From assembly GCF_002218045.2 (NCBI RefSeq), contig NZ_AP018685.1, positions 620,001 to 684,000 of the forward strand: a stretch of DNA of 64,000 nucleotides, read 5' to 3'. Position numbers and translations under genes: made by a program. This DNA comes from Vibrio rumoiensis. Lineage in GTDB: Bacteria; Pseudomonadota; Gammaproteobacteria; Enterobacterales; Vibrionaceae. Below, piece by piece: positions 44,321-52,618 of this stretch (its first letter is position 1; each line of letters opens with the position of its first letter). A model generated the notes under the pieces. That model was given only the letters and a program-made list of their open reading frames with translations, made no database searches and was not told where the DNA came from.

Positions 44321-44518
44321 TTATGGCCATTCTTGACTGAGAGGGCATAACGATGTTGCGCTCAAGTAATCGAAACGTGTTTGATTACCTAATCGATACA
44401 CGCACACTCGAGTGGTCACATCAATATAGCTATGGTCTAAATACCAAGTCATGGCCAAAACAGGCATCGATACTGCCGAGATCAATAGACTGAGTAATAA
44501 GATGATAAATACTTTCAT
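44321..44518 (-). CDS. Small hypothetical membrane or secreted protein
   Basis: A possible 65-residue protein: an N-terminal hydrophobic segment (FIILLLSLLISAVSMPVLA, signal or anchor) and a short polar part with two cysteines (RVCVYRLG, ATSLCPLSQ) that could form a disulfide. No family is recognised. No clear ribosome site precedes the ATG, and a TTG six bases upstream is also possible. Its plausible signal peptide is the main support. Confidence 0.45.
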   Translation of the reverse strand: MKVFIILLLSLLISAVSMPVLAMTWYLDHSYIDVTTRVCVYRLGNQTRFDYLSATSLCPLSQEWP

Positions 44519-44567
44519 CGTCAATAATACTTGAGGTTAAATCGGTCGTTAAGTGAACGAAAAATAT

Positions 44568-44606
44568 CAAAAGAAAAGAGGAGTCGCATTGATAGCCACT
44601 CCTCTT
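44568..44606 (-). terminator. Terminator after the outer-membrane barrel gene
   Basis: AAGAGGAGT (44576-44584) pairs with ACTCCTCTT (44598-44606); the minus strand continues TTCTTTTGA. Confidence 0.85.
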
Positions 44607-44612
44607 GAATGA

Positions 44613-45224
44613 TTAGAATCGGTATGCCACGCCAGCGGTAATCATGCCTGAAATGGCAACATAATCGTCATCTGCGTCAATTTCATAAGCATCAAACTGG
44701 TAGGCTGCTCTGAAAGTCAGGCTCTGTAGTGCTGTTGGAGTATAGTCTAGACCTAGGCCACCATGGAAAGACGCAACACCGTCATCATTGGGAGCATCGA
44801 TATACCCTAAGCCAGCAAGCGCGAAGGGACGCAAGCCATTATCAAAGGTATAGCCAAGGTTTGCACTTAAAGACATGCCATCAGTAGAAAATTTACCCAC
44901 TGGAATTGAACTTGAGCTCTTTGAGATAGAACTTCGAGCGCTTATTTTTGTATCTGCATAGTTATTGTAACTCAACTCTAAGGCAACAACGCGGTTAAAT
45001 TGGTAGCCTGCGTATAGGTTGTAGGCTAAGCCTGAGCTGTCAAAGTTAATATCATCAACGCCATCAATATCACCATCATCAACATCATCTTCTAAGTCTG
45101 GCGAAGCAAAAGCTGCAGCACCTACGCCACCACCAATATAAAAGCCTTTATTAGCATCAGCGAGTGCTGGTGCTGCCGCTATCGTACTGATGATAAAAGC
45201 ACAAGCGAGAGTTTTGATTTTCAT
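44613..45224 (-). CDS. Outer-membrane beta-barrel protein (OmpA-like/porin family)
   Basis: A 203-residue protein with a signal peptide (TLACAFIISTIAAAPALA) and an eight-stranded barrel pattern: GFYIGGGVGAAAF, AYNLYAGYQFNRVVALELSYNNY, LSANLGYTF, RPFALAGLGYI, LTFRAAYQFDAYEI and the terminal aromatic GVAYRF recognised by the Bam machinery. Loop 1 is rich in aspartate (DLEDDVDDGDIDGVDD). Its exact function is unknown; it may be a surface adhesion or resistance protein. Confidence 0.85.
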   Translation of the reverse strand: MKIKTLACAFIISTIAAAPALADANKGFYIGGGVGAAAFASPDLEDDVDDGDIDGVDDINFDSSGLAYNLYAGYQFNRVVALELSYNNYADTKISARSSISKSSSSIPVGKFSTDGMSLSANLGYTFDNGLRPFALAGLGYIDAPNDDGVASFHGGLGLDYTPTALQSLTFRAAYQFDAYEIDADDDYVAISGMITAGVAYRF

Positions 45225-45276
45225 ATGAGTATTCCTGATATATTTTTAGTATGAATGCATTGTGTGATAATTATAC

Positions 45277-45298
45277 AAGTGTGATCTTGATCTAAATT
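45277..45298. promoter_or_regulatory. CRP-like site upstream of the barrel gene
   Basis: The 22 bases match 17 of 22 positions of the symmetrical CRP consensus, with a perfect TGTGA half-site (45280-45284) and the inner GATC. The overlapping TTGATCTAAATTAA (45287-45300) also differs from the FNR consensus at only one of ten specified bases. Either regulator could act from here on the minus-strand gene. Confidence 0.5.
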
Positions 45299-45361
45299 AA
45301 GGAAATTCATTAACTGTGTCGATATTTTTACTGTAAAGATATGATTACAGTATTATTCTGT

Positions 45362-45438
45362 CGAGAAACGAGAAACGAGAAACGAGAAACGAGAAACGAG
45401 AAACGAGAAACGAGAAACGAGAAACGAGAAACGAGAAA
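45362..45438. repeat. Eleven perfect tandem CGAGAAA repeats
   Basis: The 7-mer CGAGAAA is repeated exactly 11 times over 77 bp, just before an A-run and the tRNA terminator. The unit is the same motif that occurs singly in the dispersed CGAG-type repeats of this window. Copy number is expected to vary by slippage. An ORF across it is only a product of the repeat. Confidence 0.95.
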
Positions 45439-45439
45439 C

Positions 45440-45471
45440 AAAAAAAAAGCCCGATCGAGTGATCGGGCTTT
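45440..45471 (-). terminator. Terminator of tRNA operon 1
   Basis: AAAGCCCGATC pairs with GATCGGGCTTT around GAGT; on the minus strand a run of T follows. Confidence 0.92.
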
Positions 45472-45478
45472 CTTAATG

Positions 45479-45554
45479 TGGCTCCCCCTGCGGGACTCGA
45501 ACCTGCGACATACGGATTAACAGTCCGCCGTTCTACCAACTGAACTAAGGGGGA
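45479..45554 (-). tRNA. tRNA-Asn (GTT), operon 1 last gene
   Basis: 76 nt with CCA encoded. The anticodon arm GGACTGTTAATCC reads GTT and the acceptor is TCCCCCT/AGGGGGA. Identical to the copy at 45708-45783 as far as compared. Confidence 0.97.
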
Positions 45555-45591
45555 ATTATTCTTTTTATTTCTAGAAGCTAAGCTAGAAAAA

Positions 45592-45667
<76 letters not shown>

Positions 45668-45707
45668 ACTGTCATTATCTGAAACGTTAGTTCAAACAAT
45701 GTTAAAT

Positions 45708-45783
45708 TGGCTCCCCCTGCGGGACTCGAACCTGCGACATACGGATTAACAGTCCGCCGTTCTACCAACTGAACTAAGGGGGA
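45708..45783 (-). tRNA. tRNA-Asn (GTT), operon 1
   Basis: Same sequence as the Asn gene at 45479-45554; the following spacer toward tRNA-Thr is also nearly the same, marking a tandem Thr-Asn duplication. Confidence 0.97.
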
Positions 45784-45821
45784 ATTATTCTTTTTTATTT
45801 CTAGAAGTTAAGCTAGAAAAA

Positions 45822-45897
<76 letters not shown>

Positions 45898-45952
45898 ACA
45901 CTGTATTTTTTAAATCTGACGTCTTTTAATCAAGACACCAAACTATAAATAG

Positions 45953-46028
45953 TGGTGCCCGGAGGCGGAATCGAACCACCGACACGAGGATTTTCAATCC
46001 TCTGCTCTACCGACTGAGCTATCCGGGC
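45953..46028 (-). tRNA. tRNA-Phe (GAA), operon 1 first gene
   Basis: 76 nt with CCA encoded. The acceptor is GCCCGGA/TCCGGGC and the anticodon loop TTGAAAA reads GAA. It closely resembles E. coli tRNA-Phe. Confidence 0.97.
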
Positions 46029-46038
46029 GACGGGGGGT

Positions 46039-46067
46039 ATTAAACGGTTTTTCGAGACTAACGTCAA
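46039..46067 (-). promoter_or_regulatory. Promoter of tRNA operon 1
   Basis: On the minus strand TTGACG (46062-46067), a 17-bp spacer and TTTAAT (46039-46044), followed by a G/C-rich discriminator (CCCCCCG), as in promoters under stringent control. Confidence 0.8.
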
Positions 46068-46394
46068 CACTAAAATATAAAAAAAAGTTCGTTTGAGCAA
46101 TTTATAGTCGTCATTGTGTATTTATTCACACTTAAGTTCAAAAAAAAGACGGTTTTACGTGATTTCAATCCTAATTTTTTGTCCTTTGGTAGGCTGATAT
46201 CATAACAATATGGTCGTTATTTTCTCTAAATAATACTGGTTTAACTAAAATGAAGGGCCAATTCATATCGGACTCACGAAACGAATAAAAATAAATTGCT
46301 TAATATTTTTGAGTGATTTTAAAGTCGAAGTGTATAACCGATTTAGTTGTGAGGTGAGCTTATCAAGCTTTACTCAATGACATTATTGAGTTGT
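46068..46394. other. Intergenic stretch without a gene
   Basis: About 325 A/T-rich bases between the promoter of tRNA operon 1 and the LPMO terminator. I see no supported ORF, RNA gene or repeat here. Confidence 0.6.
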
Positions 46395-46428
46395 AAAAAA
46401 GAACCCCTAACCAAGAGGTTAGGGATTC
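46395..46428 (-). terminator. Terminator after the LPMO gene
   Basis: CCCCTAACC pairs with GGTTAGGG around AAGA; the minus strand continues TTCTTTTTTAC. Confidence 0.88.
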
Positions 46429-46458
46429 ATGGTTATCAGACGTATATTGCCGCTTTAA

Positions 46459-48057
46459 TTACGATTTAACCCATGGGCCTGCTAAGTCTGGTCTATCGCC
46501 TTGTGTCCACCACTGCGCCTTATAAGAGATCCCTTGGTAAGTAACGGTATCTCCAGAGTGATAGACTTGCTCTGCTCCCCATTCAGCTTCTGAGTTAACC
46601 ATAGCTTGCCATGCACTCGATATATCAGGTTGTTCGCCTTTACTCCACCAGTTAGCGGTATAGCTTATGCCTTCAAATATCACCACATCTCCAGCACTAT
46701 ACGCAACCGAACTACTCCAGGTGCTTTCTCCTGTATTGTTATTTCCATTTTCCGATGGTGTCACTGTAATGGCGATATTTGCTTGTGCTGTACTAATGGG
46801 ATCACCAACAGATACCATGATGGTTTCATTCAGTTGAACATCGGTAGTGGGCGCTTGATAATTGACCGTAACTTGGTTTTCAGTTTGAGTAATGATATTT
46901 CCCTTATCAACACTAAAAATGAGTGGGTCGCTATCGGCATCCGATGCACTCACTTCAAATACAAGACTTTGACCACTTTGAACGGTTAAATTGCTTGGGG
47001 CGCTGATAACCGGAGCGTGATTTCCCGTTTTAATTTCTAATTGATAGCTGTAATTTGAATCGGTGAGATAAACTAAATTGCTATACAGATCTTGGCTTTG
47101 ATATTGAATCGTTTGTGAAGCTGAATCTTTTAAACCAATTTGTACTATTTGTGGGTATTTTTGATTAACGGTTGTTGCTAAGGATTCTGCCCACACCGTT
47201 TCCGCATCATTATCAATTGGGGACTTTTCAAATATGATCTCTTGGCCATTTTCATCAAAGACACGTAGCCAAGCAGTATCACCAGCATTTGCGTTAATGG
47301 TTGACGCAAGGTAGTTACCCCTGCTTATCCATTTATCGAGAGGATTATTAGGGTTGGTTTCACCGTTGTCTGTACCAAATGAAATATCACTGCAGTTATA
47401 AAAACCTTCACCTGCAGGATCTTGACGCTGCCAGCGTGTGTATAAAATGGCATTGCCAGTTCTATCTTCTGGTAAGGTGACTTCCATTTGATAATACTTT
47501 TTACCATTAAGCTCCACGGTTGTTAGATTGCCAAACTCAGCGATTAAATCCAGATCGCTCCAAGCCAAAGGCATCGTCGCAGAATCGTAACTTGGTTTAC
47601 TTAAATAGATTTTCCAAAAGCTAGGATTGTGTGGAGTATTGGCTCGATACTGTAGTGTCACTTTGCCATTGTTAGTTAAATCTACCTTCGTCTTCTGCCA
47701 GTCAGGCGAGGGGAGGTCGATACCATGCTTAGCATTATCGCCAGCTGAACACAGTTGACCATCAGGAATCGCGCTTTCAACAGCGGTTTGGTCATTGTAA
47801 TTGGATACTAAAGTTGAAAACTCTGGCTTTTGCACGAAAGGAGTCCAACTGGATTCAAGAAAGGTTGCGCGACAGGCTGCATTAGGAATGGTGCTACCAT
47901 CGGTTGAATCCCAGTATCCGCCGTCCATATCGCAGATTTGTTGCCTTGCTGCTGGGTAGTCTAGGTAACCATGCGCTTGTGCATAGTTTGAGAGTAAGGT
48001 TAATCCAACCCAGCTAATGCATAGGTATAATTTTGGTCGAGAAAGTTGATGCTTCAT
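46459..48057 (-). CDS. Secreted AA10 chitin-active LPMO with two CBM5/12 modules
   Basis: A 532-residue secreted copper mono-oxygenase that would cleave crystalline chitin. The signal peptide ends AQA, leaving His29 (HGYLDYPAARQ) as the new N-terminus, the first ligand of the histidine brace; the second is probably the His in ANTPHNPSFW. After the AA10 domain (about 29-235) come a middle region, an Ig/cadherin-like domain (about 350-440, NHAPVISAPSNLTVQSGQ) and two chitin-binding modules with the AYSAGDVV...YTANWW and YHSGDTV...YKAQWW patterns. The ATG at 48057 has a GGAGG site. It lies between two tRNA operons on the same strand. Confidence 0.92.
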   Translation of the reverse strand: MKHQLSRPKLYLCISWVGLTLLSNYAQAHGYLDYPAARQQICDMDGGYWDSTDGSTIPNAACRATFLESSWTPFVQKPEFSTLVSNYNDQTAVESAIPDGQLCSAGDNAKHGIDLPSPDWQKTKVDLTNNGKVTLQYRANTPHNPSFWKIYLSKPSYDSATMPLAWSDLDLIAEFGNLTTVELNGKKYYQMEVTLPEDRTGNAILYTRWQRQDPAGEGFYNCSDISFGTDNGETNPNNPLDKWISRGNYLASTINANAGDTAWLRVFDENGQEIIFEKSPIDNDAETVWAESLATTVNQKYPQIVQIGLKDSASQTIQYQSQDLYSNLVYLTDSNYSYQLEIKTGNHAPVISAPSNLTVQSGQSLVFEVSASDADSDPLIFSVDKGNIITQTENQVTVNYQAPTTDVQLNETIMVSVGDPISTAQANIAITVTPSENGNNNTGESTWSSSVAYSAGDVVIFEGISYTANWWSKGEQPDISSAWQAMVNSEAEWGAEQVYHSGDTVTYQGISYKAQWWTQGDRPDLAGPWVKS

Positions 48058-48295
48058 AGACACCTCCATTTGTTTTTTTGAGTGGAATGGAGTGTGGTGG
48101 CGTGGCAAAAAAAGACAGAATAAAAAATTGTTAGTTTGAAAGCTCTCTCGAAGAAATTCATTACCAGTTTCATGTGCTAAAACGAAATTGAATACTCGAT
48201 TCTAAAATTAGCCTGTTTGACATAATGCTTACATAGAGTGGTAAAAATAAGCTAAGTAAAAGGAGAAAGGCGCGAATTGGCAGATTATGGAGACG

Positions 48296-48327
48296 AAAAA
48301 AAACCTCATCAGATGATGAGGTTTTTT
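48296..48327 (-). terminator. Terminator of tRNA operon 2
   Basis: AAAACCTCATC pairs with GATGAGGTTTT around AGAT, with T/A runs on both sides, so it can work in either direction. The 240 bp between it and the LPMO start contain no further gene. Confidence 0.9.
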
Positions 48328-48331
48328 AAAG

Positions 48332-48407
48332 TGGCTCCCCTTGCAAGACTTGAACTTGCGACATACGGATTAACAGTCCGCCGTTCTACCGACTGAACTA
48401 AAGGGGA
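48332..48407 (-). tRNA. tRNA-Asn (GTT), variant copy, operon 2
   Basis: Anticodon arm identical to the operon 1 Asn genes, but the acceptor is TCCCCTT/AAGGGGA and the T-arm is GCAAG/CTTGC with loop TTCAAGT. The changes are compensated, so a functional cloverleaf remains. Confidence 0.95.
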
Positions 48408-48454
48408 ATTATTCTTTTAACACTAATTGATGTAATCAGTCGTTAACTAAATAA

Positions 48455-48530
48455 TGGTGCCTCGAGGCGGAATCGAACCACCGACACGAGGATTTTCAAT
48501 CCTCTGCTCTACCGACTGAGCTATCGAGGC
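48455..48530 (-). tRNA. tRNA-Phe (GAA), variant copy, operon 2
   Basis: Same body as the other Phe genes, but acceptor pairs 4 and 5 are changed (GCCTCGA/TCGAGGC). Both are still paired. Confidence 0.95.
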
Positions 48531-48537
48531 AAAAAAA

Positions 48538-48613
<76 letters not shown>

Positions 48614-48686
48614 ACACTAAATTTTTTTGCTGCCCTAATTAGGACAAGTTGCTGTTTTAATTACTTAAGACACCAACAATAAATTG

Positions 48687-48762
48687 TGGTGCCCGGAGGC
48701 GGAATCGAACCACCGACACGAGGATTTTCAATCCTCTGCTCTACCGACTGAGCTATCCGGGC
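48687..48762 (-). tRNA. tRNA-Phe (GAA), operon 2 first gene
   Basis: Identical to the Phe gene at 45953-46028 as far as compared. Confidence 0.97.
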
Positions 48763-48773
48763 AACGGAGCGCT

Positions 48774-48802
48774 ATTAAACGGATTTTCTGCTCTATCGTC
48801 AA
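48774..48802 (-). promoter_or_regulatory. Promoter of tRNA operon 2
   Basis: On the minus strand TTGACG (48797-48802), a 17-bp spacer and TTTAAT (48774-48779): the same hexamers and spacing as operon 1, so the promoter was duplicated too. Confidence 0.8.
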
Positions 48803-48923
48803 CTTGTTTTTGTAAAAAAATCGAAAAAAAGGTTTGTTTGCTGTCTATTTAAGCAAAAAAGAGTGATTTGCTGTTTTTTGCGTCATATTACGCAGAGGGT
48901 TTGATGCACTCTGCGAACCATGA

Positions 48924-50060
48924 TTATTTCATTGCATGAAATTCTTTTTGATATCGGGTCACTTTTTCTAAGTAATGACGCGACTCTGAATTGGGATGCT
49001 TTTTAGTCAGTGCCCAATAGACTTGATTGGTTTGCAATCTATTAATGTCATTGATGGCATTGGTTTTACCGCCACCAAAGGTATTAAATACTCCCCCAGC
49101 ACCACCGTTATAAGCAGAGATCATACTGTATTGCATGGATGTTGAATTTTTTATTCCCTTCAAGTAACGGGTTTTTAATATATGGAAATAGGCCGTTCCG
49201 GTATCAATATTATTGGCAGGGTTATATAAATATTTTGGTGAAGGCATGCCTGATTTGCCTTTCACTAAGTTGAATACATCATGGCCCGCGGTTTTTGGTA
49301 CGATCTGCATTAAGCCATAAGCATTTGCCCAACTTACCGCATAAGGATTGAAGCTACTTTCTGTTTTTATGATGGCATAGATAAGATCTTCAGGGATATC
49401 GTATTGTCTAGAAGCCTTACGGACGATCGCTGCATATTGATAACTGCGTAATTTCGAATGGTTTTGAACCATAGGAATCGTGACGAAATAAGACTTTTTA
49501 AAATCAACGGTACGCGTTTGAAGTTTGTTTTTAATGAGGTAATCAGCAAATTGACTGGCGCGCCAAGACCATTGGATCGATTGACCATTCTGATCGACCA
49601 CTTGATCGGATAAAAAAGGTTTGCCGCCCATTGCGATTTCTTTGGATGAAAATAAGTCGACATTTGCGGGGTTATTCGGCGTCAGTAGGGTGGTCACAAT
49701 CGCTTGTTTTAAGTGAGCGGTGGGATCGGTCGAGGCAATGGTTTCTACGGTAACAGTACCATTATCAAAGTCGATATCGGCGCGGTTTAGATAGCCATCG
49801 GTATATTTAACGTAGGTTTTAGCGCCAGCCATCTTGATATTGTCTTGTCCCCATTTATTGGCCACTTGACCGGAGAATTGGTTCATCAAGCTATCGAGAG
49901 CAGCGGTGTCTTTAGCAAATTGGCCTGGAAGCGGCGCAAGGTTTTTAGCGAAACGGTTCGAAGGTGTGTAATCAACATCATAAACGCTTTCGATAAATTC
50001 TCGGCTACAGCCAGAAAGAACAATACAGGTGATGAGTAAGAGCCAGTGTTTTTTATTCAT
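48924..50060 (-). CDS. mltC: MltC, membrane-bound lytic transglycosylase C
   Basis: Outer-membrane lipoprotein that cleaves peptidoglycan between MurNAc and GlcNAc, producing 1,6-anhydro ends. The lipobox LSGC sets the lipidated cysteine near residue 18. A DUF3393 N-terminal domain is followed by an SLT domain with the catalytic glutamate in AIIKTESSFNPYAVS and GLMQIVPKTAG. At 378 residues it is slightly longer than the E. coli protein. Confidence 0.95.
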   Translation of the reverse strand: MNKKHWLLLITCIVLSGCSREFIESVYDVDYTPSNRFAKNLAPLPGQFAKDTAALDSLMNQFSGQVANKWGQDNIKMAGAKTYVKYTDGYLNRADIDFDNGTVTVETIASTDPTAHLKQAIVTTLLTPNNPANVDLFSSKEIAMGGKPFLSDQVVDQNGQSIQWSWRASQFADYLIKNKLQTRTVDFKKSYFVTIPMVQNHSKLRSYQYAAIVRKASRQYDIPEDLIYAIIKTESSFNPYAVSWANAYGLMQIVPKTAGHDVFNLVKGKSGMPSPKYLYNPANNIDTGTAYFHILKTRYLKGIKNSTSMQYSMISAYNGGAGGVFNTFGGGKTNAINDINRLQTNQVYWALTKKHPNSESRHYLEKVTRYQKEFHAMK

Positions 50061-50094
50061 GTCGGGTTCGAATTTATCGTCAATCGCATTTACT

Positions 50095-50149
50095 TAAAAC
50101 AAAACAGGCATTGCTTTCGATACCCCAAAAATGGGAAAAGCAATGCCTG
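50095..50149 (-). terminator. Long terminator hairpin after yggX
   Basis: CAGGCATTGCTTT (from 50105) pairs with AAAGCAATGCCTG (to 50149); on the minus strand TTTTGTTTT follows. It separates yggX from mltC. Confidence 0.88.
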
Positions 50150-50178
50150 CTACAAAAGTTGTTTGCGATTATACCTGA

Positions 50179-50451
50179 TTATTCACTTGGTGGGGTATAG
50201 CCATCAATAATCACGTCTTTTCCTTCAAATAGGAAACTCACCATTTCAGTTTCAAGCAATTTACGATGCTCAGGATCCATCATGTTGAGTTTCTTTTCAT
50301 TGATTAGCATCGTTTGCTTGTGCTGCCATTGTCCCCAAGCTTCTTTACTAATGTTATCGAAAATACGTTTACCGAGTTCACCAGGGTAAAGTTGGAAATC
50401 TAAGCCTTCCGCTTCTTTCTTTAAGAAAACACAGTTTACAGTACGGCTCAT
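50179..50451 (-). CDS. yggX: YggX, Fe(II)-trafficking / oxidative protection protein
   Basis: A 90-residue protein that helps protect Fe-S clusters and handles labile iron. MSRTVNCVFLKKEAEGLDF carries the conserved Cys7, and DPEHRKLLETEM is the second family motif. It follows mutY by 22 bp, the usual pair. Confidence 0.96.
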   Translation of the reverse strand: MSRTVNCVFLKKEAEGLDFQLYPGELGKRIFDNISKEAWGQWQHKQTMLINEKKLNMMDPEHRKLLETEMVSFLFEGKDVIIDGYTPPSE

Positions 50452-50473
50452 GGGAGCTCCTTGAGAGATTGAA

Positions 50474-51529
50474 TTAATCGTTAAGTTCGTAGGGTAAGCT
50501 ATGCAGCAGTTGTTTTACTGGTGCGGCTAGCCCGACTTCTTTCGGTTGAGATAAGTTATACCAAAGACCTTGCTGGCCTTCCATCACCAAACTCGGTTGT
50601 TTGTTTAATTTGACTAAGATAGGCGTGATATCTAAGTGATAATGACTAAAAGTATGACGAAACGCCGTTAAGGTGCTTTTTTTCTCGATCAGCGTATCGT
50701 GAACCGCTTTATTATCAAGTAGGGCTTCAATGTGCTGGTCTTGATGTTGAGGAAAGCAAAATAAGCCGCCCCAAATACCACTTTGAGGGCGTTGCTCCAG
50801 CCATACTTGGTTATTGTGATACAGCATGACAAACCAGGTTTCTTTGACGGGCTTGTCTTTTTTAGGTTTCTTGCCAGGAAAGTCGAGTTGTCGTTGTTGA
50901 GCCTTAGCTTGGCAAAACGCTTCAATAGGGCACAAATCGCATTTCGGTTTACTGCGAGTGCATACTATTGCCCCCATATCCATCATGGCTTGATTGTACT
51001 TATCGACATCATGCTCTGGGGTATGTTGCTCAGCAATTTCCCATAATTGGTTTTCAACGACTTTTTGTCCTGGCCAACCTTCAACCGCAAAGCAACGCGC
51101 TAAAGTTCGCTTTACATTACCGTCTAATATGGCGTGAGGCTGTTTATAGACAGAAGATAAAATAGCCGCTGCCGTTGAACGGCCAATGCCAGGAAGGGCA
51201 TTCATTTGTTCAATATTGGTTGGGAATTCACCGTTATACTCTTGTTCTACGATTTGGGCGGCTTTATGTAGGTTGCGTGCACGAGCATAATAACCAAGAC
51301 CGGTCCATAAATGCAGCACTTCATCTTGATGTGCTTTGGCGAGATCACTGACGGTTGGAAAGCGCTCTAGAAAGCGTTCAAAATAAGGAATAACCGTGGT
51401 GACTTGAGTTTGTTGTAACATGATTTCCGACAACCACACTTTATAAGCGGTTTTGTTTTGTTGCCAAGGTAGGCTTTTTCGGCCAAAGTTTTCATACCAA
51501 TTTAAAATGGAATCAGAAAAGGTACTCAC
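50474..51529 (-). CDS. mutY: MutY, adenine DNA glycosylase
   Basis: Removes adenine mispaired with 8-oxoguanine. The 351-residue enzyme has the helix-hairpin-helix LPGIGRSTAAAILS, the catalytic aspartate region DGNVKRTLARCF, four cysteines for a 4Fe-4S cluster (CTRSKPKCDLCPIEAFC) and a C-terminal MutT-like 8-oxoG recognition domain. Paired with yggX, which protects Fe-S clusters. Confidence 0.97.
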   Translation of the reverse strand: MSTFSDSILNWYENFGRKSLPWQQNKTAYKVWLSEIMLQQTQVTTVIPYFERFLERFPTVSDLAKAHQDEVLHLWTGLGYYARARNLHKAAQIVEQEYNGEFPTNIEQMNALPGIGRSTAAAILSSVYKQPHAILDGNVKRTLARCFAVEGWPGQKVVENQLWEIAEQHTPEHDVDKYNQAMMDMGAIVCTRSKPKCDLCPIEAFCQAKAQQRQLDFPGKKPKKDKPVKETWFVMLYHNNQVWLEQRPQSGIWGGLFCFPQHQDQHIEALLDNKAVHDTLIEKKSTLTAFRHTFSHYHLDITPILVKLNKQPSLVMEGQQGLWYNLSQPKEVGLAAPVKQLLHSLPYELND

Positions 51530-51814
51530 TGGTTGCTCTTTATTTGAATGTTAATTGGCGTTGATTCCACCATAGCTATACAGTTAAGTAAACCATGTAA
51601 ATATTATGGGAAAATAAATAGCTATTATGGCAGTGAGTAATAAACTGACGATAAAGTCGCTTTATTATGCGATAAAAGCTTGCACCCTGAGCGTATCTTT
51701 GGATAATTCTCACCCTAATTTTGAATAGCTAATGCTATTTTAAAACCGCTAATTATTTTCAATCGCTAAGTTTCAGCAATAAAATAAAACTTGGCATAAC
51801 CTTCAGGCGAAATC

Positions 51815-52534
51815 ATGACAGAAGTAACAACTAACGAAGTAAATGAAGAAGGCAAAATTGTACGCAGAATTCGCAGTTTTGTTCGCCGTGAAGGGCGCTT
51901 AACTAAAGGCCAAGAAAAAGCGATTGAAGAATGCTGGGCAACCATGGGCATTGATTTTGTTCAACAGCGCCTAGATTGGAAGGAAGTCTTTGGTAATGAC
52001 AATCCAGTCGTGCTGGAAATTGGCTTTGGTATGGGCGCGTCATTAGTTGAAATGGCTAAGAATGCTCCTGAAAAGAACTTCATTGGTATTGAAGTACATA
52101 GTCCAGGTGTTGGTGCGTGTTTAGCGTCTGCGCAAGAAGCTGGCGTGACGAACTTACGTGTTATGTGTCACGATGCCGTCGAAGTGTTCGAACACATGAT
52201 CCCTGATAATAGCCTGATCACCTTGCAGCTATTTTTCCCAGACCCTTGGCACAAAAAACGTCACCACAAGCGCCGTATTGTACAGCTTGGTTTCGCAGAA
52301 ATGGTTCGCCAAAAACTCATCATAAGTGAAGGCATCTTCCACATGGCGACCGATTGGGAAAACTATGCAGAGCACATGATTGAAGTGATGAATGAAGCAC
52401 CGGGCTTTGAAAATATTGCCACCGATGGTGATTTTATCCCTCGTCCTGATGAGCGCCCATTAACCAAATTTGAAGCGCGTGGTCATCGTCTAGGTCACGG
52501 CGTATGGGATATTAAATTCCGCCGTAATCGCTAA
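51815..52534 (+). CDS. trmB: TrmB, tRNA (guanine-46-N7) methyltransferase
   Basis: Methylates G46 in the variable loop of tRNAs using SAM. The 239-residue protein has the SAM motif VLEIGFGMGASL and the FFPDPWHKKRHHKRR catalytic motif. The start is divergent from mutY; the 285-bp gap between them has no other feature I can support. Confidence 0.96.
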   Translation: MTEVTTNEVNEEGKIVRRIRSFVRREGRLTKGQEKAIEECWATMGIDFVQQRLDWKEVFGNDNPVVLEIGFGMGASLVEMAKNAPEKNFIGIEVHSPGVGACLASAQEAGVTNLRVMCHDAVEVFEHMIPDNSLITLQLFFPDPWHKKRHHKRRIVQLGFAEMVRQKLIISEGIFHMATDWENYAEHMIEVMNEAPGFENIATDGDFIPRPDERPLTKFEARGHRLGHGVWDIKFRRNR

Positions 52535-52556
52535 TGTGGCGTTAAATTGAGAGTAA

Positions 52557-52588
52557 TAAAAAACCAACCGTGCGGTTGGTTTTTTTAT
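52557..52588. terminator. Bidirectional terminator trmB / fdh
   Basis: AAACCAACC (52561-52569) pairs with GGTTGGTTT around GTGC, with A and T runs on either side. Confidence 0.9.
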
Positions 52589-52618
52589 TTAGCGGCTTAA
52601 AGCATGACGCTTAATGGT

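Noticed and set aside
45355..45440. CRISPR array
   Set aside because: The repeats are 7 bp long and directly adjacent, without spacers, and no cas gene is present in the window.
45345..45539. Minus-strand open frame with repeated SFLVSRF
   Set aside because: It is produced by the CGAGAAA tandem repeat and runs through the tRNA terminator and part of a tRNA-Asn gene.
48215..48326. Possible plus-strand small RNA (TTGACA at about 48216 to the hairpin at 48298)
   Set aside because: The best -10 sequence is 19 bp away and weak, and the hairpin is explained as the terminator of the minus-strand tRNA operon.
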